This document shows positions 47,857 to 58,298 of a stretch of DNA of 64,000 nucleotides, piece by piece. The translations under genes and the position numbers were made by a program. The stretch is from JACRCT01 sp036504155 (lineage in GTDB: Bacteria > Myxococcota > Myxococcia > Myxococcales > UBA5297). Each line of letters opens with the position of its first letter. Position 1 is the first letter of the stretch. The stretch lies in the NCBI GenBank assembly GCA_036504155.1, contig DASXVQ010000130.1:1-64000 (forward strand), read 5' to 3'. Under the pieces are notes generated by a model. The model worked only from the letters and a program-made list of their open reading frames with translations, was not told the origin of the DNA and searched no databases.

Positions 47857-49953
47857 TTAGTGGACCAACGCCTCGCCGACCACGCCCGCCACCGACCCCA
47901 GGCTGCCCAACCCGACCTGGCTCTTGATCTCGTCGAAGATGGGCGCCACCGGGGCCAGCCGCGCCTTCCAGTAGGGGTTGAAGAGGTTGGGCGGCTCGGC
48001 CCAGGCATCGGGCCGGTGGTAGTAGCACTGGCTGCGCGCCCAGCCGTTCAGGCCCTCGAGCAGCCCGCCCTCGCCGGGATCCTTGCCCTCAAAGGTGTTG
48101 GACAGCCGCGAGGAGTCCCAGCCCGAGCCCTTGCCCGCCCAGGACTCGGCGCTCATCTTCTTGCCGCCGAAGCCCAGGCCCTTGACCGCGAAGGCCGCGT
48201 CCTTGGCCTGCTTGTTGACCAGGGCCATGTAGCTCGTCTGGCCGAAGGGGTAGTCCTCCTCGACCTGGAAGCTGACGTAGCGCGACATCCCGTAGAACTC
48301 GTGCTGCGACTCCTCCTTGCACTTGGTCGCCTTGGTGATGGCGTAGTCGGGGCAGATGCCGGTGGGGTACTTGTCGCGCTTGTCGTAGCGGCAGTGCATC
48401 TGCTTGCCCTTGCTGCCGCCCATGCCCGCCTGGATGCCCACCACCTTGGGGTCGAGGTTGCCGGCGATGACCGCCAGCGAGATGCCGCCGCCGACGTGCG
48501 AGGCGGAGGCCAGCACCGCGCCGCGGCTCATCAGCGAGACGTTGGGGGCGCCGTGCCAGATGTGGTTGGGGCCCTTGCCGGAGCCGACCGCCTTCTGGTC
48601 CTTGAGCTTGTCGGAGTCCTGGCCGGCCTTCTCGCAGTCCTGCTGCGCCTTGTCCTGCGCCTTCTGGGCGTCCTCGCAGGTCGCCGCGGCCTTGTTGCAC
48701 TTGGTCTGCATGCTCTGGCAGGCCGAGCAGTTGGGCGGGTCGGGCGGGCAGGAGCTGCACGGCGGGATGGACGCGTCGCAGGCCGCCTGGTCGGCCTGGC
48801 ACTGCTGGGCCTTCGGCTTGGCGGCGTTGGTCGAGGCGTCGCACTTCTGGCCCGACTGCGCCGCCTTGTTGAAGACCGAGGCGTCCATGGACGCCGCCTT
48901 CTCCTCGGTGAACTGCTCGTCGTCCATCGGCGTCACCAGGCGGGAGGCGGTCTTGACGCCGTCGCCGGTGATGAAGCCGATGATGGCCCCGGCGACCTCG
49001 CCCAGCAGGTCGGTGGCGCTGTAGCCGCCGTTGGTCTCCCAGTGGACGTCCATGTTCTTGGAGCCGGTGCGCGAGGTGTTGGTGATCTCGGCCATGAGCC
49101 GCTCGGCGCGCTGCTTCTTGTCCGCCTCCTGGGCGCTGGCCGGGTAGGTCATGTTGTCCTTGCCGATCTCCTCGGCCTCCTTCTCGAAGATCTTGTTGTA
49201 GGAGGCCGGGCCGTTCAGGGCGCCCATCGCGACGTTGTAGGCGATGCCCAGGCCGTCGGTGTTCACCTTCTCGCCGGCGGTCTCCCTCATGATCGCCGTC
49301 TGGAAGTTGCCGGCCACCGGGCCCACGGTGAGCAGCGTCGCCATCATCAGGCGCATCACCTTCTGCGTCCCGAACATGATCCAGTGGTTGAACATCGAGA
49401 TGCCCAGGACCAGCTTGGCGATGACCGGGTCGATGGCGTCGATGGCCGAGCCGATGCCGTCGGAGACCTTCCAGGCGATCTTCGCGCCCGCCTCCAGCGC
49501 CTGCTGCAGCACCTCGAGGCCCTCGGCGACCAGGCAGGCCGCCGCCATCACCGGGGGCAAGATGCACGCGGCGCAACAGGCTTGGGCGATGCGTTTGAGC
49601 ACGCACACCCCCACCGCCAGGTCCTGCATCATGTCGCCCAGCACGCCGGTCCAGGCCTGGACGCCGTCGAAGAGCGCCACCAGGCCCTGCAGGGCCATGG
49701 CCGAGACGTACTGGGTGGCGGTGGTGCGGTTGACCCAGGAGATGAAGTTGAGCGAGCGGGCGACGGCGGCGGCGGTGGAGAAGGCGGCGTTGTCGGCCGC
49801 GTCCTGCACGCGCATGCGCTCGTTGATGCCGTTGCCCAGCTGGACGGTGACGAAGACGGAGAGCGCCAGCACCAGCATGACCATGGCGCCCAGGACCAGG
49901 GCCTGGCCCGCCTCGTCCTCTCGCATGGACCTGTGCAGCCTCGAGATGAGCAT
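47857..49953 (-). CDS. TadG-like pilus assembly protein with Cys-rich insert
   Basis: 698 residues. The N-terminus has DEAGQALVLGAMVMLVLALS, a TadG/TadE-type prepilin-like segment and helix, then several hydrophobic stretches (about 75-200). Around residue 355-445 lies a Cys-rich, helical insert with about twelve cysteines (CDASIPPCSSCPPDPPNCSAC). The ATG has GGAGAGG upstream. It is spaced 11 bases from each neighbour. Confidence 0.82.
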   Translation of the reverse strand: MLISRLHRSMREDEAGQALVLGAMVMLVLALSVFVTVQLGNGINERMRVQDAADNAAFSTAAAVARSLNFISWVNRTTATQYVSAMALQGLVALFDGVQAWTGVLGDMMQDLAVGVCVLKRIAQACCAACILPPVMAAACLVAEGLEVLQQALEAGAKIAWKVSDGIGSAIDAIDPVIAKLVLGISMFNHWIMFGTQKVMRLMMATLLTVGPVAGNFQTAIMRETAGEKVNTDGLGIAYNVAMGALNGPASYNKIFEKEAEEIGKDNMTYPASAQEADKKQRAERLMAEITNTSRTGSKNMDVHWETNGGYSATDLLGEVAGAIIGFITGDGVKTASRLVTPMDDEQFTEEKAASMDASVFNKAAQSGQKCDASTNAAKPKAQQCQADQAACDASIPPCSSCPPDPPNCSACQSMQTKCNKAAATCEDAQKAQDKAQQDCEKAGQDSDKLKDQKAVGSGKGPNHIWHGAPNVSLMSRGAVLASASHVGGGISLAVIAGNLDPKVVGIQAGMGGSKGKQMHCRYDKRDKYPTGICPDYAITKATKCKEESQHEFYGMSRYVSFQVEEDYPFGQTSYMALVNKQAKDAAFAVKGLGFGGKKMSAESWAGKGSGWDSSRLSNTFEGKDPGEGGLLEGLNGWARSQCYYHRPDAWAEPPNLFNPYWKARLAPVAPIFDEIKSQVGLGSLGSVAGVVGEALVH

Positions 49954-49964
49954 GGGCCTCTCCG

Positions 49965-50777
49965 TTAGTTGCAGTTCTTCGGCTTGCCCGTGGCGAAGCG
50001 CTTGAAGAAGCTCGATTGCATCCGCATGGTGTAGGTCGTCACCAGCGGCATGTAGTACTTGCCGGTGGCCTTCCCGATGGCGACGAGCCCGAGCAGCGTC
50101 GACCGCTCGATCCCGCTGAACTTGCAGTTGGGCTTGGCCCGCGCGGCCTCCACGCCCATCCGGACGTGCAGGTTGTCGCCGCCGGGCATGTGCTTCATCG
50201 TCGGCCGGAAGGGGTCGAACCCGCCCAGCTTGACGCCCGACAGCCCGGCGAGCCAGGTCTCGAAGAAGAACTTGTTGATGATGGGAAGACGCAGGTCATA
50301 GAAGTACGTCAAGCGGATGGTGAGCTGGCTGGGCTTCCGCTGCGCCAGCCCGTCGCCCACCATGTCGAAGTCGATCTCCTCCTTGCCGCTGGGGAAGTCG
50401 TCGGTGGTGGGGTTGAGCGTCTCCACCTTGATGAGCTGCGCCCCGAGCCCGCCGCCGATGGAGTTGGCGCCGCGGATGAAGGCGTAGCGCGCCAACAGCA
50501 GCGCCGGCTCGTCCACCCGCATCGGGCCGGGGTCGACGAGCGGCGGGCTGGGCATGGTGGGCAGGAGCGAGAGGATGGCGGCCTTCTCCATCTTCTTCTG
50601 GTCGCCGTTCCAGACCACCCCGGCGCGCGCGGCGTTGAACGCGGCGTACTCGAGCATCAGCCGGGTCTGCTGGATGAGCGTGAGCTGGATGATGCCCAGG
50701 ATCATGAACACGGCGAGCGGGAAGACGATGGCGCTCTCCACCGCGACCTGACCGTCCTGGTTCCGAGGCTTTCTCAT
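49965..50777 (-). CDS. TadE-like pilus assembly protein
   Basis: 270 residues. The N-terminal QDGQVAVESAIVFPLAVFMI is the classic TadE motif (E/DGxxxVE followed by a hydrophobic helix). The remaining part is an extracytoplasmic domain of unknown fold. It follows the pil_N-domain gene by four bases. Confidence 0.85.
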   Translation of the reverse strand: MRKPRNQDGQVAVESAIVFPLAVFMILGIIQLTLIQQTRLMLEYAAFNAARAGVVWNGDQKKMEKAAILSLLPTMPSPPLVDPGPMRVDEPALLLARYAFIRGANSIGGGLGAQLIKVETLNPTTDDFPSGKEEIDFDMVGDGLAQRKPSQLTIRLTYFYDLRLPIINKFFFETWLAGLSGVKLGGFDPFRPTMKHMPGGDNLHVRMGVEAARAKPNCKFSGIERSTLLGLVAIGKATGKYYMPLVTTYTMRMQSSFFKRFATGKPKNCN

Positions 50778-50781
50778 GTTC

Positions 50782-51132
50782 TCACCGGGTCACCTTGACG
50801 CTGATCTTCTTGGGCGGCAGCTCCTTGGACTTCTTGTCGGGCTCGTCGACCTGCAGGACGATGTCCGCGCTCCCCTCGCCCACCCCGAGGATGGTCAGGA
50901 TGCCGTCGGCGAGCGTGAACTTGACGATCTTGGTCTGGTAGCAGCCGGCCATGTGGATTCCGCCGAAGCTCACGCGCTGCCCGACCGTCAGCTCCAGGGT
51001 CTTGGGGATGGTCTTCTGGACCTTGCCGTGCCGCATGTCGGGCTGCTGGCGGAGCGGGGGCCGGTACTTGGGCTTCGCCCAAGCGGGTGCTGCCCACAAG
51101 AGCGCCACAAGTACGCAGGCCCAGAGACGCAT
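50782..51132 (-). CDS. Pilus assembly N-terminal domain protein
   Basis: 116 residues with a signal peptide (MRLWACVLVALLWAAPAWA). The mature part has the LTVGQRVSF...ILTILGVGEGSADIVL pattern of the pilus formation N-terminal domain (as in CpaC/RcpA), here alone without the secretin. ATG 51132 has AAGGAG at about five bases. First gene of the Tad-like operon. Confidence 0.78.
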   Translation of the reverse strand: MRLWACVLVALLWAAPAWAKPKYRPPLRQQPDMRHGKVQKTIPKTLELTVGQRVSFGGIHMAGCYQTKIVKFTLADGILTILGVGEGSADIVLQVDEPDKKSKELPPKKISVKVTR

Positions 51133-51278
51133 GACAGCTCCTTCCAAACGAACCCAACGTCATTATCGGTAGGAGGCGGCCGGCGAATCATCGGTCATGT
51201 GGCCGCGCCGGTTTGCCCCTTCCTTCAAGGACTTGCGGGGGCTAGACTGCTCCCGTTTTCGCCCTACCCGGAGCTCCC

Positions 51279-52772
51279 ATGCGCCTCGTCGTCCTCGCCA
51301 TGGTCCTATCCCTGGCCAGTCCAGCGCTTGCGGCCGAGGTGAGGGTCAAGTCCAAGCATGAGAAGGCCCAGCTGCAGGGGATGTCGCAGGACGCCTACAA
51401 GGTCGGTGCCGAGGAGACCTTGCGCGCCGGGGTCATCGGCCCCTCGACCGTGAAGGTCTCGCTGCGCCGCATCGGGGACGGCAAGCTCCCGCAGATTCCG
51501 GTCAAGCTGATGCGCGACGGCCGCGAGGTGGGACGGCTGACGGTGGGCGGCAAGCTCTCCTTCGCCGTCGCCGGCGACACCGTGCTCGCCAGCGCCCCGG
51601 TCACCAAGACCCTCGACATCCCCGCCGGACCCCACACCCTCTTCGTGGAGGTCGGCGCCGGCCAGGGACTGATCCTCGTCAGCTTCGACGAGCAGGCGGG
51701 CGCCGCGCTGGTGGCGAAGGCCAACGAACCGGCCAAGACCGAGCCGAAGATGGCCAAGGCCGAGCCGGCCAAGGCCTCTCCCGGCAAGCTCGAGGACTCC
51801 GAGCCCAAGCCCGCCGAGCCAGCCAAGGCCGAGCCGAAGGTCATCGCCAAAGCCGAGCCCAAGCCCGCCAAGGCCGAGCCGAAGGTCGCCAAGGCCGAGC
51901 CGAAGGTCGCCAAGGCTGAGCCCAAGCCCGCCGAGCCTGCCAAGTCCGAGCCCAAGGTCGCCAAGACCGGTCCCAAGGCCGAGCCGAAGCCCGCCGAGCC
52001 CGCCAAGACCGAGCCCAAGGTCGCCCAAGCCGAGCAGCCCAAGGCGTCCCCGAGCAAGCTCGAAGACTCCGAGCCGGCCCCGAAGGCCACGCCCAGCAAG
52101 CTCGAGGACTCCGAGCCGGCGCCCGCGGCCAAGCCCGAGATCGCGACCGCCGGGAAGCTCGAAGAGCCCGACTCGGGCGAGCCGGCCGCGGCCGCGACCA
52201 GGCCCGCGGAGACTCCTTCCGGCCTGCGCAAGCTGCACGTCTTCCTCGGCCCGCGGCTCGGCGGCGCGGCGCAGACCCAGGTCGGCGCCATCGGCCCGGC
52301 GGTCGGCCTCTCGTTCCGTTGGGCGGTGGTCGGCGGCTCGACGCGCAACGGGACCCGGGGCCTGCTCCTCGGCCTGTCGGCGGACATGCTGCGCTACTCC
52401 ATCGCGATGCAGATGCCGGCCTCCAGCCCCCTGGGCGAGGCGACCCCGACGATGACCGCGATCAGCGTGCCCATCCTCGTCGAGGCGACCTACAGCTTCG
52501 GCAACACCGAGCAGGCGCAGCTGACCCCGTACCTCGGCATCTCGCTGGGCCTGGCCGCCGGCGACATCAAGCTCGAGGGCCCGGTGCAGGAGAGCCAGGG
52601 CTTCGCTCGCTTCGCGGCTGGCGCCCACCTCGGCCTGGAGATCCCCATCGGCGACAACCGGCTGGGCGTCGAGGCGCGCTACCTCTGGTCCCAGATCGGC
52701 GGCGACGGCACGGTGAAGGACCTCGACGTGGGCGGCGTGCTCATCCAGGCCTCTTGGCGCTTCGGCATCTAG
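51279..52772 (+). CDS. Outer-membrane beta-barrel protein with Lys/Glu/Pro-rich repeats
   Basis: 497 residues with a signal peptide (MRLVVLAMVLSLASPALAA). Residues about 20-145 form a beta domain, 150-310 are low-complexity KAEPKVA and SKLEDSEP repeats, and 320-497 are alternating strands ending in ASWRFGI, as in an eight-strand OmpA-like barrel. The repeat region probably spans or binds peptidoglycan, as a flexible periplasmic linker. Divergent from the Tad-like operon. Confidence 0.83.
   Translation: MRLVVLAMVLSLASPALAAEVRVKSKHEKAQLQGMSQDAYKVGAEETLRAGVIGPSTVKVSLRRIGDGKLPQIPVKLMRDGREVGRLTVGGKLSFAVAGDTVLASAPVTKTLDIPAGPHTLFVEVGAGQGLILVSFDEQAGAALVAKANEPAKTEPKMAKAEPAKASPGKLEDSEPKPAEPAKAEPKVIAKAEPKPAKAEPKVAKAEPKVAKAEPKPAEPAKSEPKVAKTGPKAEPKPAEPAKTEPKVAQAEQPKASPSKLEDSEPAPKATPSKLEDSEPAPAAKPEIATAGKLEEPDSGEPAAAATRPAETPSGLRKLHVFLGPRLGGAAQTQVGAIGPAVGLSFRWAVVGGSTRNGTRGLLLGLSADMLRYSIAMQMPASSPLGEATPTMTAISVPILVEATYSFGNTEQAQLTPYLGISLGLAAGDIKLEGPVQESQGFARFAAGAHLGLEIPIGDNRLGVEARYLWSQIGGDGTVKDLDVGGVLIQASWRFGI
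51718..52160 (+). repeat. Coding repeats KAEPKVA and SKLEDSEP
   Basis: The stretch holds about ten copies of a 21-base unit coding KAEPKVA/AKAEPKP and three copies of a longer unit coding ASPSKLEDSEP. The copies differ at synonymous sites, so the repeat is under coding selection or old. Such tracts can vary in length by slippage. Confidence 0.7.
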
Positions 52773-52812
52773 CCCGCGGGCACGCGCCCTCCGGTCGAGG
52801 CGCCGGACACGC

Positions 52813-54750
52813 ATGAAACGCATCGTCATCGGCACCGCGGGCCACGTGGACCACGGCAAGACTGCCCTGGTCAAGGCGCTGACCGGCGTGGACACCGACC
52901 GCCTCAAGGAAGAGAAGCGCCGGGGCATCACCCTGGAGCTCGGCTTCGCGCACCTCGATCTGGGCGGCGGGACGGTCGCCGGCATCGTCGACGTCCCCGG
53001 CCACGAGAAGTTCGTCAAGGCGATGGCCGCCGGCGCCTCGGGCATCGACCTGGTGATGTTGGTGATCGCCGCGGACGAGGGCGTGATGCCCCAGACCCGC
53101 GAGCACCTGGACATCTGCCGCCTGCTGGGCGTGCCGCGCGGGCTCGTCGTGCTCAACAAGGCCGACCTCGCCCCGGAGCTGGGCGAGGAGTGGCTCTCGC
53201 TGCTGGAGGCCGACGTCGCCGAGGCTTGCCAGGGCACCTTCCTCGAGGACGCGCCGATGCTCCGGGTCAGCGCCCGGACCGGCGCCGGCATCGAGGAGCT
53301 GAAGAAGGCGCTCGCGGACCTGGCCAAGGAGGCCCCGGAGCGGCCCGCCGACGGCCCCACCTACCTGCCCGTCGACCGCGCCTTCAGCCTCAAGGGCTTC
53401 GGCACCGTCGTCACCGGGACGCTGCTGTCCGGCTCCATCGCGCCCGAGGACTCGCTGGACCTGCTGCCGACCGGGGGCCGCGGGCTGCGGGTGCGCTCGG
53501 TCCAGGTCCACGGCGCCGAGGTGCCCCAGGCGCTCGCCGGCCAGCGCACCGCGGTGAACCTGCCGCAGGTGGAGAGCAAGGACGTCGAGCGCGGAGCCGT
53601 GGCGGTGCGCGCGGGACAGCTGCGGACGACCTCCATGCTCGACGTGGAGCTGGACCTGCTCGCCGCCTCGCCCAAGGCGCTGCCCGCCCGCTCCAAGTTC
53701 CTGCTGCACCTGGGGACGGCCCAGGTGCCCGCCGTGGTGGCGCTGCTCGCCAAGGACGATCTGCCGCCGGGCGGCCGCGGCTTCGCGCAGCTGCGGCTGG
53801 CGCAACCGGTGGTCGCCCTGCCCGGCCAGCGCTTCATCCTGCGCGGCTTCACCGTCCTCCCCGGGCGCGGGCAGACCGTCGCCGGAGGGCGCGTCCTGGA
53901 CGTCCACCCGCGGCGGCGCCGCCGCGCCCGGCCCGATTCGCTGGCGGGGCTCGAGGCGCTCGCCGGATCCGATCCGGCGGCGCGGGTGGCCTTCCTGGTC
54001 GAGTCCTCGGGCTTCTCCGGGCTGTCGGCGCAGGAGCTGTTCGCGCGCACGGGCCTGCCCGAGAAGCAGCTGGCCCGGACCCTGGAGGTCATGAGCACGC
54101 GGGGGACGATCGTCCTGTTCGACAAGGAGCGCCGCGCCTACGCCTCGCCCCCGGTCCTCGAGCGCCTGTCCGAGAAGGCGCTCGCCGTGGCGCGCGCCCA
54201 CCGCAAGGCCGACCCGCTCTCGCCCGGCCTGCCGCGCGAGGAGCTGCGCAACCGGCTCTCGCCCACGCTCGACCCCCGGCTGTTCGGCCGGCTGCTGGCC
54301 TCTCTGGTGGACAAGGGCGTGCTCGCGGCCGACGGCGACACGGTGCGCGAGAAGGCGGCTCCCCAGGCGCTCGCGGTGGACGACGCGGCGCTGCGCGACA
54401 AGGTCGCCAAGATCCTCGCCGACGCCCGGCTCACCCCGCCCTACCTCGACGAGCTGCCGGCGCTGTGCGGCACGAGCGCGGCGAAGGTGGGCGCCCTCGT
54501 CAAGGTGCTGGAGAAGGAGGGCCGCGCGGTGAAGGTGAGCTCGGAGATGTTCTTCGACGCCGCCGCCGTGGCGCAGCTCCAGGAGCGGCTGGTCGGCTTC
54601 CTCAAGGAGCGCCAGAAGATCACCACGCAGGAGTTCAAGGAGTTGGTGGGGGCCACGCGCAAGTACACCATCCCGCTCTCGGAATACTTCGACCGGGTGC
54701 GGGTCACCTTGCGCGTCGGCGAGGCCCGGGTCCTGCGCGGAGCGGGCTGA
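52813..54750 (+). CDS. selB: Selenocysteine-specific elongation factor SelB
   Basis: 645 residues. G domain motifs are GHVDHGKT (10-17), DVPGHE (60-65) and NKAD (115-118). Domain II-III follow and the C-terminal third has winged-helix repeats (ELFARTGLPEKQLARTLEVM, VDKGVLAADGD, EFKELVGATRKYTIPLSEYFD) that bind the SECIS RNA. It delivers selenocysteyl-tRNA to in-frame UGA. The gene starts 40 bases behind the preceding one. No tRNA-Sec or selA is seen in the window, but they may lie elsewhere. Confidence 0.96.
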   Translation: MKRIVIGTAGHVDHGKTALVKALTGVDTDRLKEEKRRGITLELGFAHLDLGGGTVAGIVDVPGHEKFVKAMAAGASGIDLVMLVIAADEGVMPQTREHLDICRLLGVPRGLVVLNKADLAPELGEEWLSLLEADVAEACQGTFLEDAPMLRVSARTGAGIEELKKALADLAKEAPERPADGPTYLPVDRAFSLKGFGTVVTGTLLSGSIAPEDSLDLLPTGGRGLRVRSVQVHGAEVPQALAGQRTAVNLPQVESKDVERGAVAVRAGQLRTTSMLDVELDLLAASPKALPARSKFLLHLGTAQVPAVVALLAKDDLPPGGRGFAQLRLAQPVVALPGQRFILRGFTVLPGRGQTVAGGRVLDVHPRRRRRARPDSLAGLEALAGSDPAARVAFLVESSGFSGLSAQELFARTGLPEKQLARTLEVMSTRGTIVLFDKERRAYASPPVLERLSEKALAVARAHRKADPLSPGLPREELRNRLSPTLDPRLFGRLLASLVDKGVLAADGDTVREKAAPQALAVDDAALRDKVAKILADARLTPPYLDELPALCGTSAAKVGALVKVLEKEGRAVKVSSEMFFDAAAVAQLQERLVGFLKERQKITTQEFKELVGATRKYTIPLSEYFDRVRVTLRVGEARVLRGAG

Positions 54751-54892
54751 CGAGTCCTTGTGCGCCGGCCCGAACCGGCGGAGATTGGCGACGACGGGCC
54801 CGCGGTCCGCTAGAGTGTCGCGCACCAGGGCGGGGAACACGGACGGTACGGCGGGATGCCCCTGGGGAGTGGCTAGGGGGAAGGTGAACGGC

Positions 54893-56305
<1,413 letters not shown>

Positions 56306-56344
56306 CGAGAGGCAGTTGGCAGTTGACGGTCGATAGTCGATAGC

Positions 56345-58261
56345 TCAGAGGGCGCGGCGGCCGGTCTCCCGGTCGTCGTAGCCGCCCAGGTCGCGCAGCG
56401 CCTGCCGGAACTCGGGTGCGCCCAGAAGCTCCAGCACCTGCTCTACGCGCGGATCCCCCAGGAGATCGAGGGGGATGACGAGGTCGTAGCGCTCCTCGGC
56501 CACCGGGACGAAGTCCAGCCCCAGCGCCCGCGCCGCCGCGAGCACGCCCAGCCCGGCGTCCGCGGCGCCGCTCGAGACCGCCACCGCCACCGCCGCGTGA
56601 GTGAACTCCTCGCGCTCGTATCCCTTCATCTGCCGGCCCTGCATCCCGCGCTGGGCCAGCTCGTGGTCGAGCAGCACCCGGGTCCCGGACCCGCGCTGCC
56701 GGTTGACGAAGAGCACGTCGGGCCGGACGAGGTCCTCGAACGAGCGCAGGCCCTTGGGATTGCCGCGAGGCACGAGCAGGCCCTGCGCCCGGTGGGCCAG
56801 CGTCACCACCGCGAGCTTGGCGTCGGGTGCGTGGCGCTTCAGGTCGGGCAGGTTGTACTCGCCGGTCGCCGGGTCGAGCAGGTGGCTGCCCGCGAGGTGA
56901 GCCTCTCCCGAGGCGACCGCCAGGATCCCCCCGAGCGAGCCCACCGAGGCCGAGGCCAGCCGCGAGCCGGGCCGACGCCCCGCGAGCAGGTCGCCGAGCA
57001 CGTCCAGCGCCGGGTCGTGGCTGCCGACGCACAGCGTGGTGCGCTCGAGCTGCCGCGCCGGGACCAGCAGCTCCACCGAGACCTCGGTGCCGGCGTCGAA
57101 GCCCTCGCGGCGCTCGGGGATGCGCATCAGCCCGTGCGCCCGGCACAGCGAGGTGATGGCCCCGGCGCCGCGGCCCAGGGGCACCGCGACGAGCCTTTCG
57201 CGCACGCGGCCCAGCGTCACCCGGACGAACTCCTGGTGGCCCAGGCGCGAGGGGACCTTCCGCAGCAGGTGCGCCTTCACCTCGGTCCGTTCGGCGGGGA
57301 GCGTCCCGAGCAGCTTGGCGACGGCCGGGCGCACGAAGAGGTCGGCGACCACCGCCGCCGAAACGGGATAGCCGGGCACGCCGATGACGGGCTTGCCGCG
57401 CGCGAGCCCCAGCGCCACGGGCTTGCCCGGCATGATGTTGACGCCGTGGACGAGGAGCTCGCCGAGCCGGCCGAGGACCTGGGAGGTGAAGTCGCCGCGG
57501 CCCGCCGAGGAGCCGGCGATGACCAGCGCCACGTCGCACTCCTGGACGATCTTCCCCAGCGCGGCCTCGAGGTCTTTCTCCTGGTCCTTGCAGATGGGGT
57601 AGCGCCGCGCCTCGCCGCCTTCGTCCTCGACCACGGCGGCCAACATGCGCGAGTTCGACTCGATGATGTCGCCCGGCGAGAGCCTGGAGCCCGGCTCCAC
57701 GATCTCGTCGCCGGTCGGCAGGATGCCCACCACCGGCCGGCGCACGACCTCCACCGACTCGTTCCCGCAGCCGAGCAGGGCGCCCAGGTCGAAGGGCCGC
57801 AGCTTCTGGCCGCGCGGGAAGACGATCTCGCCGGAGACGATGTCCTCCCCCACCAGGCGCACGTGCTGGCGCGGCAAGGCAGCCTTGAGCAGCTCGACGA
57901 CGCCCGGAGCAGGCTCGTCGACCTCCTCGATCATCACCACCGCGTCGAAGCCCGCCGGCATGGGGTCGCCGGTGTCGACGCGCTCGAAGCCCAAGTGCTC
58001 GTCGAGCCGCAGCGGCCGCGCTTCGCTGGCGGTCGCCGTGTCCGCCGAGCGGACCGCGACTCCATCCATGGCGGCGCCGTGGTAGTGCGGCGAGCTGATC
58101 CGCGCCGCCACCGCTCTGGCGGTCACCCGTCCCAGCGCCTTTTCGACGCCCACGCGCTCGGCCTCCAGCGGACCCGCGATGCGCGGCAGGAAGCGCTCGA
58201 CCGCCTCGGAGAGGGGAACGGTCGTCAGGTAGCCCCCTGTCTTCACCCGCTTTTCCGCCAC
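56345..58261 (-). CDS. MoeA fused to a periplasmic-binding-protein-like domain
   Basis: 638 residues. The first 400 residues are a MoeA-type molybdenum insertase (VGILPTGDEIV, MPGKPVALG, and the substrate loop SPHYHGAAMDGVAV). The last 230 residues are a LysR-substrate or PBP-type domain (RTTLCVGSHDPALDVLGDLL, VNRQRGSGTRVLLDHELAQ), an arrangement known in several bacteria and thought to sense molybdate or cofactor. It is followed upstream by a second moeA. The two moeA copies suggest separate roles for Mo and W insertion or for regulation. Confidence 0.93.
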   Translation of the reverse strand: MAEKRVKTGGYLTTVPLSEAVERFLPRIAGPLEAERVGVEKALGRVTARAVAARISSPHYHGAAMDGVAVRSADTATASEARPLRLDEHLGFERVDTGDPMPAGFDAVVMIEEVDEPAPGVVELLKAALPRQHVRLVGEDIVSGEIVFPRGQKLRPFDLGALLGCGNESVEVVRRPVVGILPTGDEIVEPGSRLSPGDIIESNSRMLAAVVEDEGGEARRYPICKDQEKDLEAALGKIVQECDVALVIAGSSAGRGDFTSQVLGRLGELLVHGVNIMPGKPVALGLARGKPVIGVPGYPVSAAVVADLFVRPAVAKLLGTLPAERTEVKAHLLRKVPSRLGHQEFVRVTLGRVRERLVAVPLGRGAGAITSLCRAHGLMRIPERREGFDAGTEVSVELLVPARQLERTTLCVGSHDPALDVLGDLLAGRRPGSRLASASVGSLGGILAVASGEAHLAGSHLLDPATGEYNLPDLKRHAPDAKLAVVTLAHRAQGLLVPRGNPKGLRSFEDLVRPDVLFVNRQRGSGTRVLLDHELAQRGMQGRQMKGYEREEFTHAAVAVAVSSGAADAGLGVLAAARALGLDFVPVAEERYDLVIPLDLLGDPRVEQVLELLGAPEFRQALRDLGGYDDRETGRRAL

Positions 58262-58298
58262 GGCCCTGCCCTCCTGGCTTGCCCGTCCTTCTTCTTCT

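Noticed and set aside
54763..54780. CGCCGG/CCGGCG hairpin behind selB as terminator
   Set aside because: Six-bp stem without T tract; too weak to call.
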